Shown: piece after piece, positions 27,474-35,809 of the stretch
Layout: every line of letters begins with the position of its first letter
How positions within the stretch are numbered: position 1 is the stretch's first letter
From: Methyloprofundus sp.
GTDB lineage: Bacteria > Pseudomonadota > Gammaproteobacteria > Methylococcales > Methylomonadaceae
DNA: 64,000 nt
NCBI GenBank assembly: GCA_012960135.1
Contig: DUBW01000037.1
Location: 855-64,854, forward strand
Direction of reading: 5' to 3'
The notes under the pieces: generated by a model
What the model was told of the DNA's origin: nothing
The model's input: only the letters and a program-made list of their open reading frames with translations
The model's database searches: none
Position numbers and translations under genes: made by a program

Positions 27474-28460
27474 TTATAGTTGCACTAATTCTAACGCCTC
27501 TAAAATAACATCTTCATCTGCTCCAGCCTTAGGTCCTCGCTCGCTAAGATGCCGCCGCCACGCCCTCGCCCCCTGAATACCATGGAATAAACCCAGCATA
27601 TGCCGGGTGATGCTGTGTAGCCGCACACCTACGGCTAATTGCTGGCGTATATAAGGTAGCATTTTTTGCACAACTTCATGTCGGGTTATAGGGTCGCCAG
27701 ATTGCTGATAAATTGTCGCATCAACTCCGGCTAATAGGTAAGGATTGTGATACGCCTCACGACCAATCATGACGCCATCAAGGCTGGCTAGTAGATCAAG
27801 CGATTGTCCTAAACTGCTAATTCCACCATTAATAATAATTTCCAGATCAGGAAAATCCTGTTTAATCTGCTGGACTACCTCATAATTCAATGGAGGGACT
27901 TCTCGATTCTGTTTCGGTGACAGTCCTGATAACCAGGCTTTGCGTGCATGAATAATAAAGGTTCGACAACCGCCTTCTGCAACCGTGCTGATAAAATGCG
28001 CTAATTCCTGATAAGAATCCTGTTCATCAATCCCAATACGTGATTTAACCGTAACAGGGATGTTCACAGCCTTTTGCATCGCCGCAATACACTCTGCAAC
28101 CAATTCTGGCTCAGCCATTAGGCAGGCACCAAAGCGGCCATTTTGTACTCGGTCACTTGGGCAGCCAACATTTAAGTTAACTTCATCGTAACCGTATTCT
28201 GCTGCCATTTGACTACAGATAGCTAAATCTTGCGCTGAATTTCCGCCTAGCTGTAAAGCCACTGGATGTTCTTGTTGAGTAAAGCCCAGATGACGTTCAA
28301 CATCACCATTTAACAAAGCCCCGGTAGTTACCATTTCAGTATATAAAACAGTATTCCTGGACAATAAACGATGAAAGTACCGACAGTGTCTGTCTGACCA
28401 GTCCAGCATTGGTGCAACGCAGAGTTTATGCGCTGAAAATAAAGGTAACTCTTGTTTCAT
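27474..28460 (-). CDS. dusA: tRNA-dihydrouridine(20/20a) synthase DusA
   Basis: DusA reduces uridines 20 and 20a in the tRNA D-loop using FMN and NADPH. The 328-residue protein has the FMN-binding start VAPMLDWSDRHCR, the catalytic cysteine in GCPSDRVQNGRFGACLM near residue 109, and the DusA-type HARKAWLSGLSPKQNREVPPL segment near residue 180, which separates DusA from DusB and DusC. It ends with a helical bundle that binds tRNA. It lies 34 bp upstream of folE on the same strand. Confidence 0.96.
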   Translation of the reverse strand: MKQELPLFSAHKLCVAPMLDWSDRHCRYFHRLLSRNTVLYTEMVTTGALLNGDVERHLGFTQQEHPVALQLGGNSAQDLAICSQMAAEYGYDEVNLNVGCPSDRVQNGRFGACLMAEPELVAECIAAMQKAVNIPVTVKSRIGIDEQDSYQELAHFISTVAEGGCRTFIIHARKAWLSGLSPKQNREVPPLNYEVVQQIKQDFPDLEIIINGGISSLGQSLDLLASLDGVMIGREAYHNPYLLAGVDATIYQQSGDPITRHEVVQKMLPYIRQQLAVGVRLHSITRHMLGLFHGIQGARAWRRHLSERGPKAGADEDVILEALELVQL

Positions 28461-28700
28461 ACTACTTTAACTTGTTTTTATAGTGATACCGTATACCTGA
28501 CACCACTTAGTATCAGTGAAGTTCAGGCCAGGTTATTGAAAACTGGGGGGGGATATTTCTGCTTAGCAAATAGCATTACTTTGCGCAGGTAATAAGCTTA
28601 TAATTAAGTCAACCGCACAAACATGCAATACAGTTTAAACTTTTATGACTATCTTTTACCATCAATAACATCGCGGTATTGTACACAGAGAATACTAACC

Positions 28701-29135
28701 ATGAAAATCATCACTACACTCATTCTGGTACTTGCTATTTCACCTGTATATGCAAAAATCTACCAATGCGAAGTCAATGGCATAAAAAGTTATCAACAAT
28801 TTCCCTGCAAACGAGATGGCAAGGAATATACTCTACCTAAGGACATTAGCCCAGAAGAACAGAAAGCCGCTGTACAGAAACTAGATAAAGAAATCGCCGC
28901 TCAAGCCTCGGCAAAGCAATTACAAAAAGAAGCGGATGACAAAGAACGTTTGATTCAAGCTCAAGAAGAAAATGCCGATGCCGCCTATCAAAACGCGCGG
29001 GCAAATAAAGCGCAAGTTTTACTAGATGAGCAACGCTCTCAAGATATCAACAGACGTCCCTATTATTATCCTGCAAGGCCTATAAATCCGATTGAAAGGC
29101 CCGTTAACCCTATTACAAACCCCTTGCCAAACTAG
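28701..29135 (+). CDS. Secreted DUF4124-domain protein
   Basis: The 144-residue protein has a signal peptide (MKIITTLILVLAISPVYA, residues 1-18) followed by a DUF4124-like segment (KIYQCEVNGIKSYQQFPC), a helical, probably coiled-coil middle rich in Ala, Gln, Glu and Lys (about 50-110), and a proline-rich tail ending in PNPITNPLPN-type repeats. The ATG at 28701 is chosen over 28623 because it gives a clean signal peptide. Function is unknown; DUF4124 domains often occur in periplasmic proteins linked to the cell wall. It stands alone. Confidence 0.75.
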   Translation: MKIITTLILVLAISPVYAKIYQCEVNGIKSYQQFPCKRDGKEYTLPKDISPEEQKAAVQKLDKEIAAQASAKQLQKEADDKERLIQAQEENADAAYQNARANKAQVLLDEQRSQDINRRPYYYPARPINPIERPVNPITNPLPN

Positions 29136-29176
29136 TACTGAATTAAACTCAGTAATATAGTATGACCCCGTACTTC

Positions 29177-29207
29177 TCATGATAAAGCCTGATCTGCTTT
29201 ATCATGA
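29177..29207. terminator. Strong hairpin after the DUF4124 gene
   Basis: tcatgataaagc (29177-29188) and gctttatcatga (29196-29207) form a perfect 12-bp stem with a 7-base loop. There is no T-run directly after it, so intrinsic termination is uncertain. Confidence 0.45.
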
Positions 29208-29366
29208 TGCTTTATGCCAAGGTTGGGTGTTAAAATATCGCCCCAAGCGCCACAACTATCGACCCAATCAAGCGATTTTGTTTGCCTTATATATTATATT
29301 TACCTGGAATAAGCCAAAATCCTCGATCAGGATTATTCACCCTCTACCCCTATAATTTTATAGTTA

Positions 29367-30224
29367 ATGAATATCTCAATCGTACTTCCTGCGAAAAATG
29401 AAGCAAAAAATATTACTGCCGTATTACAAAGCATACAGGCTTTAGAGCTTAATGCTGAAGTATTAGTCATTAACGATGGATCTACAGACAATACCGCCGA
29501 ATTAGCAGAGCTAGCCGGTGCAAAAGTCATTAGCCACCCCTACAGCCAGGGTAACGGGGCAGCGATTAAAACCGGCGCAAGAATTGCTAGCGGCGATATT
29601 ACCGTGTTTATGGATGGCGACGGCCAGCATAACCCGGCTGATATCCCGATGTTTCTGCAAAAAATGGAAGAAGGCTATGATATGGTCGTAGGTGCCAGAA
29701 ATGTAAAATCCCAGGCTTCACTATTACGCCGTATTGGAAATGCTTTTTATAATCGTTTCGCGACCATCATGACTGGGCACAAGATTGAAGATTTAACATC
29801 AGGGTTCCGAGCCGTTAGAACCGATAAATTTAGAAAATTTCTATACCTATTACCCAACGGCTTTTCCTACCCGACCACCAGCACCATGGCATTTTTTCGC
29901 TCTGGCTTTCCGGTAGCTTATGTCCACATACATGCTGGCCAGCGTAAAGGCAAAAGCCATATCCGCTTATTTAGAGATGGTGCCCGTTTCTTTATTATAA
30001 TTCTGCGCATCGGCTCATTATTTTCACCCATGCGCTTATTCCTACCGATAAGCACCGCCTTATTCTTACTTGGCATGGGTTATTATGGCTATACCTACGT
30101 AACCATACACCGCTTTACCAATATGAGTGCACTCTTGCTCAACACCTCAGTCATTACCTTTTTAATGGGCTTTCTCTCCGAACAGGTTTCAGCTTTGCAT
30201 TATCGACATGCTGAGGATGATTGA
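29367..30224 (+). CDS. Family 2 glycosyltransferase, membrane-anchored
   Basis: This 285-residue protein has a GT-A domain (1-210) with VLPAKNEAKNI, VINDGSTDNTAE, the metal-binding DGDGQHNPADIP motif and the acceptor-site segment DLTSGFRAVR, followed by two membrane helices (about 220-245 and 255-275). It resembles dolichyl/undecaprenyl-phosphate sugar transferases, which load a sugar onto a lipid carrier at the inner membrane. The sugar is unknown. No other polysaccharide genes are adjacent, so its pathway cannot be told from context. Confidence 0.9.
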   Translation: MNISIVLPAKNEAKNITAVLQSIQALELNAEVLVINDGSTDNTAELAELAGAKVISHPYSQGNGAAIKTGARIASGDITVFMDGDGQHNPADIPMFLQKMEEGYDMVVGARNVKSQASLLRRIGNAFYNRFATIMTGHKIEDLTSGFRAVRTDKFRKFLYLLPNGFSYPTTSTMAFFRSGFPVAYVHIHAGQRKGKSHIRLFRDGARFFIIILRIGSLFSPMRLFLPISTALFLLGMGYYGYTYVTIHRFTNMSALLLNTSVITFLMGFLSEQVSALHYRHAEDD

Positions 30225-30254
30225 ACCTAGCGCATATAAAAAATAAAAATTAGT

Positions 30255-30274
30255 TGCCGCTTAATCAAGCGGCA
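30255..30274 (+). terminator. Hairpin after the glycosyltransferase gene
   Basis: tgccgctt (30255-30262) and aagcggca (30267-30274) form an 8-bp GC-rich stem with a 4-base loop 30 bp after the stop codon. No T-run follows, so it is only a weak terminator candidate. Confidence 0.4.
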
Positions 30275-30411
30275 GTATGTATCCGGTTTGGGTTGAGCAG
30301 TACGGTTATAACGCAACATTATATGACAACATTTCGGGATGTAATTTACCTATTCTACTCTTCTTGAGTGTGTCTTTTTCTCATAATTAAAACTGGCCTT
30401 TTAGCTATAAA

Positions 30412-30481
30412 CTTAGGCACCTGGAAACAAATAACCGTCTAATATTTGGGCAGGATTTTTGCTTGTTTCCAGGTGCCTTAA
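30412..30481. repeat. Palindromic intergenic repeat, copy 2
   Basis: The left arm cttaggcacctggaaacaa (from 30412) and the right arm ttgtttccaggtgccttaa (ending 30481) match across 16 or more bases, around a centre of about 32 bp. The arms also occur at 3130-3183. The right end abuts the last codons of the decayed higA gene. The size and terminal inversions fit a miniature non-autonomous element or a REP-type palindrome. Confidence 0.8.
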
Positions 30482-30814
30482 TTTCGCTTCACTAATTAGA
30501 TTTTCTAAGGGAATGGATAAGTGCGCATGTAGATTGCGTATCATATTCAATGAGAGTCCCCCTTTGTTGATTTAAAAGCCTACAGGAATACTTAACCATT
30601 ACACTCTAAATCTTTTCTTGTGAGGTTCAGCTGATCCATTCTAAACTTTATAGCCTTGATTGAATCAAGGGAGGGGAATGGGATAATGAATTTGTTCATT
30701 ATCATCAAATTCGTCTCCATCTTCCGTACCTTCATCAATACCCTACAATTCCTCAATTTGTGAAAGAGCTCTATCGTAGTCCTGTTCTGTTTTAATTGCT
30801 TGAATATCCATCAT
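30482..30814 (-). pseudogene. higA: Decayed HigA-type antitoxin
   Basis: Three frames together spell a HigA-like antitoxin. Frame one starts at 30814 with MMDIQAIKTEQDYDRALSQIEEL, is stopped by TAG (30743-30745), and continues GIDEGTEDGDEFDDNEQIHYP. Frame two (30666-30595) reads KAIKFRMDQLNLTRKDLE, the start of the helix-turn-helix domain. Frame three (30562-30482) reads GGLSLNMIRNLHAHLSIPLENLI, the C-terminal part. The pieces are in the family order, with the segment between frames two and three largely lost. The gene cannot make a working product. Confidence 0.8.
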
Positions 30815-30918
30815 ATTACCTCGATATCCATTTTGTCGTATTGCTTATGTGCACCAATAAACCTTGAAATGGTTTCTTCAATACTAAATAACACAGCCCT
30901 CACATATTTCTTATACAG
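30811..30918 (-). pseudogene. higB: C-terminal remnant of a HigB-type toxin
   Basis: A 35-codon open stretch ends in RFIGAHKQYDKMDIEVI, which resembles the C-terminus of HigB-type mRNA interferases. Its TGA overlaps the ATG of the antitoxin remnant, the toxin-first overlapping order typical of higBA operons. Upstream of 30918 the frame is closed by a stop and the catalytic body is gone. Confidence 0.65.
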
Positions 30919-30973
30919 AACTCAGTCAATGCAAGGTATACTTAAACCACTGTAACTAACGCCATGAACCATT

Positions 30974-31702
30974 ATGCCTGTTGATATTTTAGCTGCCCTA
31001 ATCATCACTACGATGATTCAGTCTTTATTTGGTGTTGGTATCTTGCTGTTTGGTACACCGCTGTTACTTTTGCTGGGCTATGATTTTAGCTATACGCTCT
31101 CGGTATTGCTACCTATTTCTATTGCTATCAATCTGTTGCAGGTCGTAAAGCATTACCACCTTATCAACCTTGATCTGTATAAAAATATCCTTTTATACAG
31201 TATCCCGTTCATCGTTTTCTTTCTGTTTATCATTACGAATATCAAAGTGAATATTGGCCTGCTGATTGGGCTATTTTTAATCTTTGTTGCGCTGAAAAAT
31301 TTCTTTCCGCGTATTGAACAGTCTTTGAGAACAATGATCCGGTATGAAAAACTGTATTTGATGATGATGGGTATTGTTCATGGTATTACTAATTTAGGCG
31401 GCTCTTTGCTAACGGCATTAGTGCATGAGCAGGGTCATTCTAAAAATATTACCCGTGTTACGATTGCCATTTGTTATGCCACTTTTGCGGCATTTCAATT
31501 ACTCACCTTGTATGTCATCGGCTATGAGAGCGGGATGTCTTATACCGATAATATGTTATTACTGCAAATTTCAGTGGTGGTATTTTTATTTACTGAAGAA
31601 TTTCTGTACACCCAAATCGATAACCAAAAATATGCTCAGCTATTTGCAATCTTCCTGGCTATTTCGGGAGTCTTATTAATATTCAAGTCGTTGAATTCTT
31701 AA
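30974..31702 (+). CDS. TauE/SafE family membrane transporter
   Basis: The 242-residue protein has about seven or eight membrane helices. It begins with SLFGVGILLFGTPLLLLLGY and has a mid-protein repeat of that motif (GIVHGITNLGGSLLTALV), the pair of half-repeats characteristic of the TauE/SafE (sulfite/sulfoacetate exporter) family. Substrate is unknown; sulfur compounds or organic anions are typical. It starts a run of four plus-strand genes with short gaps (27 bp to the DUF502 gene). Confidence 0.82.
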   Translation: MPVDILAALIITTMIQSLFGVGILLFGTPLLLLLGYDFSYTLSVLLPISIAINLLQVVKHYHLINLDLYKNILLYSIPFIVFFLFIITNIKVNIGLLIGLFLIFVALKNFFPRIEQSLRTMIRYEKLYLMMMGIVHGITNLGGSLLTALVHEQGHSKNITRVTIAICYATFAAFQLLTLYVIGYESGMSYTDNMLLLQISVVVFLFTEEFLYTQIDNQKYAQLFAIFLAISGVLLIFKSLNS

Positions 31703-31729
31703 CACAATAATAAAAACAAAGGAACCATT

Positions 31730-32326
31730 ATGAATAGCTATATAAAACGTATCACCAATTACTTTCTTATTGGTATTCTTGCTTTTATCCCGATTGCAGT
31801 GGTCTTACAAATTGTTTTATTTATGAAAAAGCTTATTACTGTCACTTTTGAGTTTGTGTATGGCTACTGGGATAACTATTTAATTACTTTACTCATCTTT
31901 GCATTCAGTTTTTACTTTTTTGTTTATATTGGCTACCGTTTAAATATTGTGGGACGGTCATGGGTTATTGGTTTTATTGATAATATTATTAACCGTATTC
32001 CCTTATTGAATTCAATCTACAGGGTGATTAAAAAAGTTGTCAATTTATTTTCTGGACACACTAAAGAAGAAACACGCGAAGTTGTTTTCACCGAATATCC
32101 AAAAGATGATGTCTGGGTACCTGCCTATGTAACTAACAAGGTCGAGGATATGTATATCCTGTTTATCCCGACTTCACCTAACCCTACTTCTGGCTTTACT
32201 GTGATTGTGCATGAATCCAAGATTATTAAATCAAAAATGAGTATTGAAGAGGCAACCAGCTTTATTATCAGTGTGGGTGTTGATTTCAATCATACTGATA
32301 ACCTGCAAGTATTTAAACCTAAATAG
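31730..32326 (+). CDS. DUF502 family membrane protein
   Basis: This 198-residue protein has two N-terminal membrane helices (about 10-32 and 48-70) followed by a soluble domain with NRIPLLNSIYRVIKKVV, VFTEYPKDDVWVPAYVT and LFIPTSPNPTSGFTVIV, the signature segments of DUF502. The family is widespread in proteobacteria and plants and has no defined biochemical role. A good ribosome-binding site (AAAGGAACC) precedes the ATG. It lies between the TauE-like and FetB-like genes. Confidence 0.88.
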   Translation: MNSYIKRITNYFLIGILAFIPIAVVLQIVLFMKKLITVTFEFVYGYWDNYLITLLIFAFSFYFFVYIGYRLNIVGRSWVIGFIDNIINRIPLLNSIYRVIKKVVNLFSGHTKEETREVVFTEYPKDDVWVPAYVTNKVEDMYILFIPTSPNPTSGFTVIVHESKIIKSKMSIEEATSFIISVGVDFNHTDNLQVFKPK

Positions 32327-32345
32327 TCGATTGTAAAAGAACCTT

Positions 32346-33062
32346 GTGAGCAGTATCGAAATAATCAATTTAAGCAGCCTGGCTTTATCATTACTACCTG
32401 CCTTACTCGTTCTATTAGTTTTTGCTCACTGGTCTTTAAATGTCATGCATTCGATCTACGCACTATTGCGTATGCTGATCCAGCTGGCATTAGTCGGTTA
32501 TGCTTTAACATTTATCTTTGCCACCCAAAATAGCGGCATTATTTTAATTATTTTATGTATTATGTGTACCGCATCCAGCTGGATTGCGCTGAACACGGTT
32601 ACTGAGCAGCGCTTAACACTGTATAAATTTGCTTTTCTAGCGATTACTTTGGGTGGCGGTCTGACTCTGCTATTAATAACTCAGGGCACGCTGCATTTAA
32701 CGCCCTGGTATGCACCGCATTACATGGTACCTATTGCTGGAATGATATTTGGTAATAGCATGAATAGTGTTAGCTTGGCGGCCGAACGTTTACACGCTGA
32801 AATACTACACCACGATAGCTATATCCAGGCGCGAAATATTGCTTTTCAGGCCGCCATGATTCCGGTGATCAACTCTTTGTTTGCGGTAGGCCTGGTGTCT
32901 TTACCCGGGATGATGACTGGGCAAATACTTTCGGGTATTTCGCCTTTTATTGCTGCGCGTTATCAAATTATGGTAATGGCAATGATTTTTGGTTCTTCTG
33001 GCTTGTCGGCTGCACTGTACCTAATTTTTGTTAGATCCACTTATGCCAAATATTACACATGA
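32346..33062 (+). CDS. FetB/YbbM-type ABC transporter permease (UPF0014)
   Basis: The 238-residue integral membrane protein has about seven helices and the family segments MHSIYALLRMLIQLALVGYAL near the N-terminus and PIAGMIFGNSMNSVSLAAERLHAEI in the middle. In E. coli FetB pairs with the ATPase FetA in iron homeostasis and peroxide resistance. No ATPase partner is present in the flanking genes. The start codon is GTG. Its stop overlaps the next gene (ATGA). Confidence 0.85.
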   Translation: MSSIEIINLSSLALSLLPALLVLLVFAHWSLNVMHSIYALLRMLIQLALVGYALTFIFATQNSGIILIILCIMCTASSWIALNTVTEQRLTLYKFAFLAITLGGGLTLLLITQGTLHLTPWYAPHYMVPIAGMIFGNSMNSVSLAAERLHAEILHHDSYIQARNIAFQAAMIPVINSLFAVGLVSLPGMMTGQILSGISPFIAARYQIMVMAMIFGSSGLSAALYLIFVRSTYAKYYT

Positions 33063-33490
33063 GTTTTAAACCTGCCAATTCTTTCTCCCATAGCTCAGCG
33101 ATTCAGTTGCAATTAATAAAGCATCAGCGAATGCTAAAAATCATCCTCGCTGCAAGCCCTAAGCAACTGCGCGCACATATTAAGGATTGCGTTATTAATG
33201 ATAACAACTTAATGATTTATGTTAGCTCGGCCGCCTGGGCATCTCAGCTACGTTTTTGCAGTGTGCTGATCCAGCAGGCTGTGAATGCAGAGAGTAATGC
33301 AAGGATAAAAAAGATTCGGGTCAGAGTGCTGCGGCCAGAGCCATTCAAGATGGCAGAAGAGATCAATAAAAAAATCCCTTCAATTGAGAATATAAACCTA
33401 CTCAGAGGTAATGCCGATGCGCTGGCCGAAGGGAAATTAAAGGATGCGTTATTAGGCCTAAGCAGGGTTTTACAAAAACAAAGCCATTAA
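33059..33490 (+). CDS. dciA: DUF721 / DciA-like protein
   Basis: This 143-residue basic protein has the DUF721 core (LNDNNLMIYVSSAAWASQLRF-like strand around residues 50-70, then VNAESNARIKKIRVRVLRP). DciA is the ancestral loader of the replicative helicase DnaB in bacteria without DnaC. Its place next to lpxC and the end of the dcw cluster, convergent with lpxC, is the usual one for the family in gammaproteobacteria. It overlaps the FetB-like gene by four bases. The family is weakly conserved, so the assignment rests partly on location. Confidence 0.8.
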   Translation: MSFKPANSFSHSSAIQLQLIKHQRMLKIILAASPKQLRAHIKDCVINDNNLMIYVSSAAWASQLRFCSVLIQQAVNAESNARIKKIRVRVLRPEPFKMAEEINKKIPSIENINLLRGNADALAEGKLKDALLGLSRVLQKQSH

Positions 33491-33516
33491 CACCTAAGCC
33501 CCTGTGTAGTTGTTGC

Positions 33517-34437
33517 TTACTCGTTAGCACGGCTTTCTGCTGAGCGCATAAAGGGTATCGGGGCATCTTCATCATTTTCAAAAGCCACCTTTTCCCAGGC
33601 ATCCGTATCAGCCATCAGCGCTCTTAATAATCGGTTATTTAAACCATGTCCTGATTTATAGCCTTGATATTCGCCAATCAAGCTGTGGCCTAACAAATAT
33701 AAATCACCAATCGCATCCAGCATTTTGTGTTTTACAAATTCGTCGGCATAGCGCAAGCCGCCTTCGTTGAGAATTTTGTCATCATCAATTACGATAGCAT
33801 TATCCAGGCTTCCACCCAGAGCCAGATTATTTTCCCGCAAAAATTCGATGTCCTTCATAAATCCAAAGGTCCGCGCTCTGCTAACTTCTCTAACAAAGGT
33901 CGTGGAGGAAAAATCCATACTTGCGGTTTTGACATTTTCGTCAAATGCCGGGTGCTCAAAATCTATCGTAAAGGTTACTTTAAAACCATCCATAGGTAAA
34001 AAAGCAGCCCATTTATCACCTTCTGTGACTTTAACTTCATGCTTAATTTTAATATATTGCTTCGGTGCATCTTGTTCCTGCACACCGGCAGATTGAATCA
34101 GAAATACAAATGGCCCGGCACTGCCGTCCATAATAGGCACTTCTGCTGCGGTAACATCAACCAGCGCATTATCAATACCTAGACCTGCCATGGCAGAGAG
34201 TAAATGCTCTATGGTAGAAATCTTTACACCATCTTTAACCAGGGTTGTAGAGAGTGTCGTCTCACCGACATTATGTGGAATGGCATCAATGGTAACCGGC
34301 TCGTCTAAATCAACGCGTCTAAATTTTATTCCCGTATTGATCGCAGCTGGATGTAAGGTCAGGTATATCTTATTGCCTGTATGCAGACCAACACCCGTCG
34401 CTCTAATGGTATTTTTTAATGTGCGTTGTTTAATCAT
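33517..34437 (-). CDS. lpxC: UDP-3-O-acyl-N-acetylglucosamine deacetylase
   Basis: LpxC is a zinc amidase that performs the committed step of lipid A synthesis in the cytoplasm. The 306-residue protein has the first zinc histidine in [17 protein letters not shown] near residue 78, and the second cluster [20 protein letters not shown] near residues 235-255 with the zinc His and Asp plus the catalytic His. It is the last gene downstream of ftsZ in the dcw region, as usual, but is separated by a 192-bp gap with hairpins and probably has its own promoter. Confidence 0.98.
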   Translation of the reverse strand: MIKQRTLKNTIRATGVGLHTGNKIYLTLHPAAINTGIKFRRVDLDEPVTIDAIPHNVGETTLSTTLVKDGVKISTIEHLLSAMAGLGIDNALVDVTAAEVPIMDGSAGPFVFLIQSAGVQEQDAPKQYIKIKHEVKVTEGDKWAAFLPMDGFKVTFTIDFEHPAFDENVKTASMDFSSTTFVREVSRARTFGFMKDIEFLRENNLALGGSLDNAIVIDDDKILNEGGLRYADEFVKHKMLDAIGDLYLLGHSLIGEYQGYKSGHGLNNRLLRALMADTDAWEKVAFENDEDAPIPFMRSAESRANE

Positions 34438-34480
34438 TTGCTATGCCTGGGTCCAGTCTGTCTTCAATCAAATCTCGAAA

Positions 34481-34489
34481 AGTATACCA
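34481..34489 (-). promoter_or_regulatory. Possible extended -10 promoter for lpxC
   Basis: The minus strand reads TGGTATACT, a five-of-six -10 hexamer with an extended TGn motif, 44 bp before the lpxC start and beyond the ftsZ hairpins. No good -35 hexamer is present. Confidence 0.4.
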
Positions 34490-34561
34490 CATCCGCTAAA
34501 ACTGAGGCACAGCGCCTTTTTGTTAACACACATAAGCGCCTAGAGCTAGTCAATAGTCTAA

Positions 34562-34621
34562 GCTTTAAACAATGCCTCCATTGTTTAAAGCGCAAAGCCT
34601 GAGGCCAAGGCTTTGCGCTTT
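34562..34621 (-). terminator. Two overlapping strong hairpins after ftsZ
   Basis: The first stem on the minus strand is a perfect 14-bp inverted repeat (34587-34600 with 34608-34621), just 8 bp after the ftsZ stop. A second perfect 13-bp stem (34562-34574 with 34579-34591) shares five bases with it, so the two cannot both form fully. Together they should stop or slow transcription out of the dcw cluster into lpxC. T-runs are short, so termination may be partial. Confidence 0.65.
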
Positions 34622-34629
34622 AACATGTC

Positions 34630-35787
34630 TTAATCAGCCTGTCGACGTAAAAAAGCGGGAATATCTAGATAATCCATATCTGCTGAATTATTTTTTGGTT
34701 GTACGCCGAATCGCGTCTCTTTGTTATCCTGATTATTACGCGTAATAGTTGGCGTATCTAAACTTGCGTAATCATTAGCAGTGGTCGCTATAGCCGGTGC
34801 AATATGAATAGGTGTACTCACTGATTTTTGGTTAGCCCCCATTCCGGTTGCAACTACAGTGACTTTAATTTCATCACCCAGGTCTTCATCAATAGCCGTA
34901 CCAATTTTAATAATAGCATCGTCCGAGGCAAAAGCATGGACAATATTTCCCACTTCATCAAATTCGGAAATACCTATATCTGCTGCAGAAATATTAACCA
35001 AAATTCCGCGCGCACCCTGAAGGTTGATATCTTCTAGCAATGGGCAAGCAATCGCTTTTTCTGCAGCGACCCGCGCTCTGTTTTCCCCACTCGCCATACC
35101 CGTACCCATAATAGCGGCACCCATACTCGACATGACTGTTTTAACATCGGCAAAATCTACATTAATCATGCCTGGGCTAGTAATTAACTCGGTAATACCT
35201 TGCACTGCATCTAGAAGCACATCATTCGCGGCAGCAAAGGCTTTGGTCATGGATACATTAGCACCTAACACCGGCAATAATTTCTGATTAGGAATAATAA
35301 TCAATGAGTCTACATGCTTCTCTAAATCTGCAATACCTGCTTCAGCCACTAGTTTTTTCTGTGTACCTTCAAAATCAAACGGCTTGGTCACTACTGCGAC
35401 CGTCAGGATATTCATTTCTTTGGCAATCTCAGCAATGACAGGAATCGCGCCGGTTCCCGTGCCACCACCCATGCCTGCTGTTAAGAACAGCATATTCGTA
35501 CCTTCCAGTACATCGCGAATAATATCTGTGTTCTCTTCTGCCGCTTCTCGACCCACTTCTGGATTCGTACCCGCGCCAAGACCTCTGGTCAGCTCAGCAC
35601 CTAACTGAATAACGGTATCAACTTCCAGACGGCGCAAAGCTTGTGCATCGGTATTTGCACAAACAAATTCAACTCCTTCTATTTCGCTGTTCATCATATG
35701 GTCAACGGCATTCCCTCCACCGCCGCCGACTCCAATCACTTTAATGACTGCATTTTCCAAACCTAAATCCATTAATTCATATTTCAT
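34630..35787 (-). CDS. ftsZ: Cell division protein FtsZ
   Basis: FtsZ is the tubulin-like GTPase that forms the division ring. The 385-residue protein has IKVIGVGGGGGNAVDHM, the GTP-binding tubulin signature GMGGGTGTGA near residue 104, the T7 catalytic loop NVDFADVKTVM near residue 206, a variable linker (about 315-368) and the C-terminal FtsA/ZipA-binding tail LDIPAFLRRQAD. It follows ftsA by 22 bp and is followed by strong hairpins. Confidence 0.99.
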   Translation of the reverse strand: MKYELMDLGLENAVIKVIGVGGGGGNAVDHMMNSEIEGVEFVCANTDAQALRRLEVDTVIQLGAELTRGLGAGTNPEVGREAAEENTDIIRDVLEGTNMLFLTAGMGGGTGTGAIPVIAEIAKEMNILTVAVVTKPFDFEGTQKKLVAEAGIADLEKHVDSLIIIPNQKLLPVLGANVSMTKAFAAANDVLLDAVQGITELITSPGMINVDFADVKTVMSSMGAAIMGTGMASGENRARVAAEKAIACPLLEDINLQGARGILVNISAADIGISEFDEVGNIVHAFASDDAIIKIGTAIDEDLGDEIKVTVVATGMGANQKSVSTPIHIAPAIATTANDYASLDTPTITRNNQDNKETRFGVQPKNNSADMDYLDIPAFLRRQAD

Positions 35788-35809
35788 TGCCTTTGCCTCG
35801 ATTTATTGT

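Larger units (their letters stand above)
30225..30973. other. Gene graveyard between the glycosyltransferase and TauE genes
   Basis: This 750-bp gap has no intact gene. It holds a hairpin after the glycosyltransferase gene, the better copy of the palindromic repeat, and the frameshifted remains of a higBA toxin-antitoxin pair on the minus strand. Confidence 0.8.
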
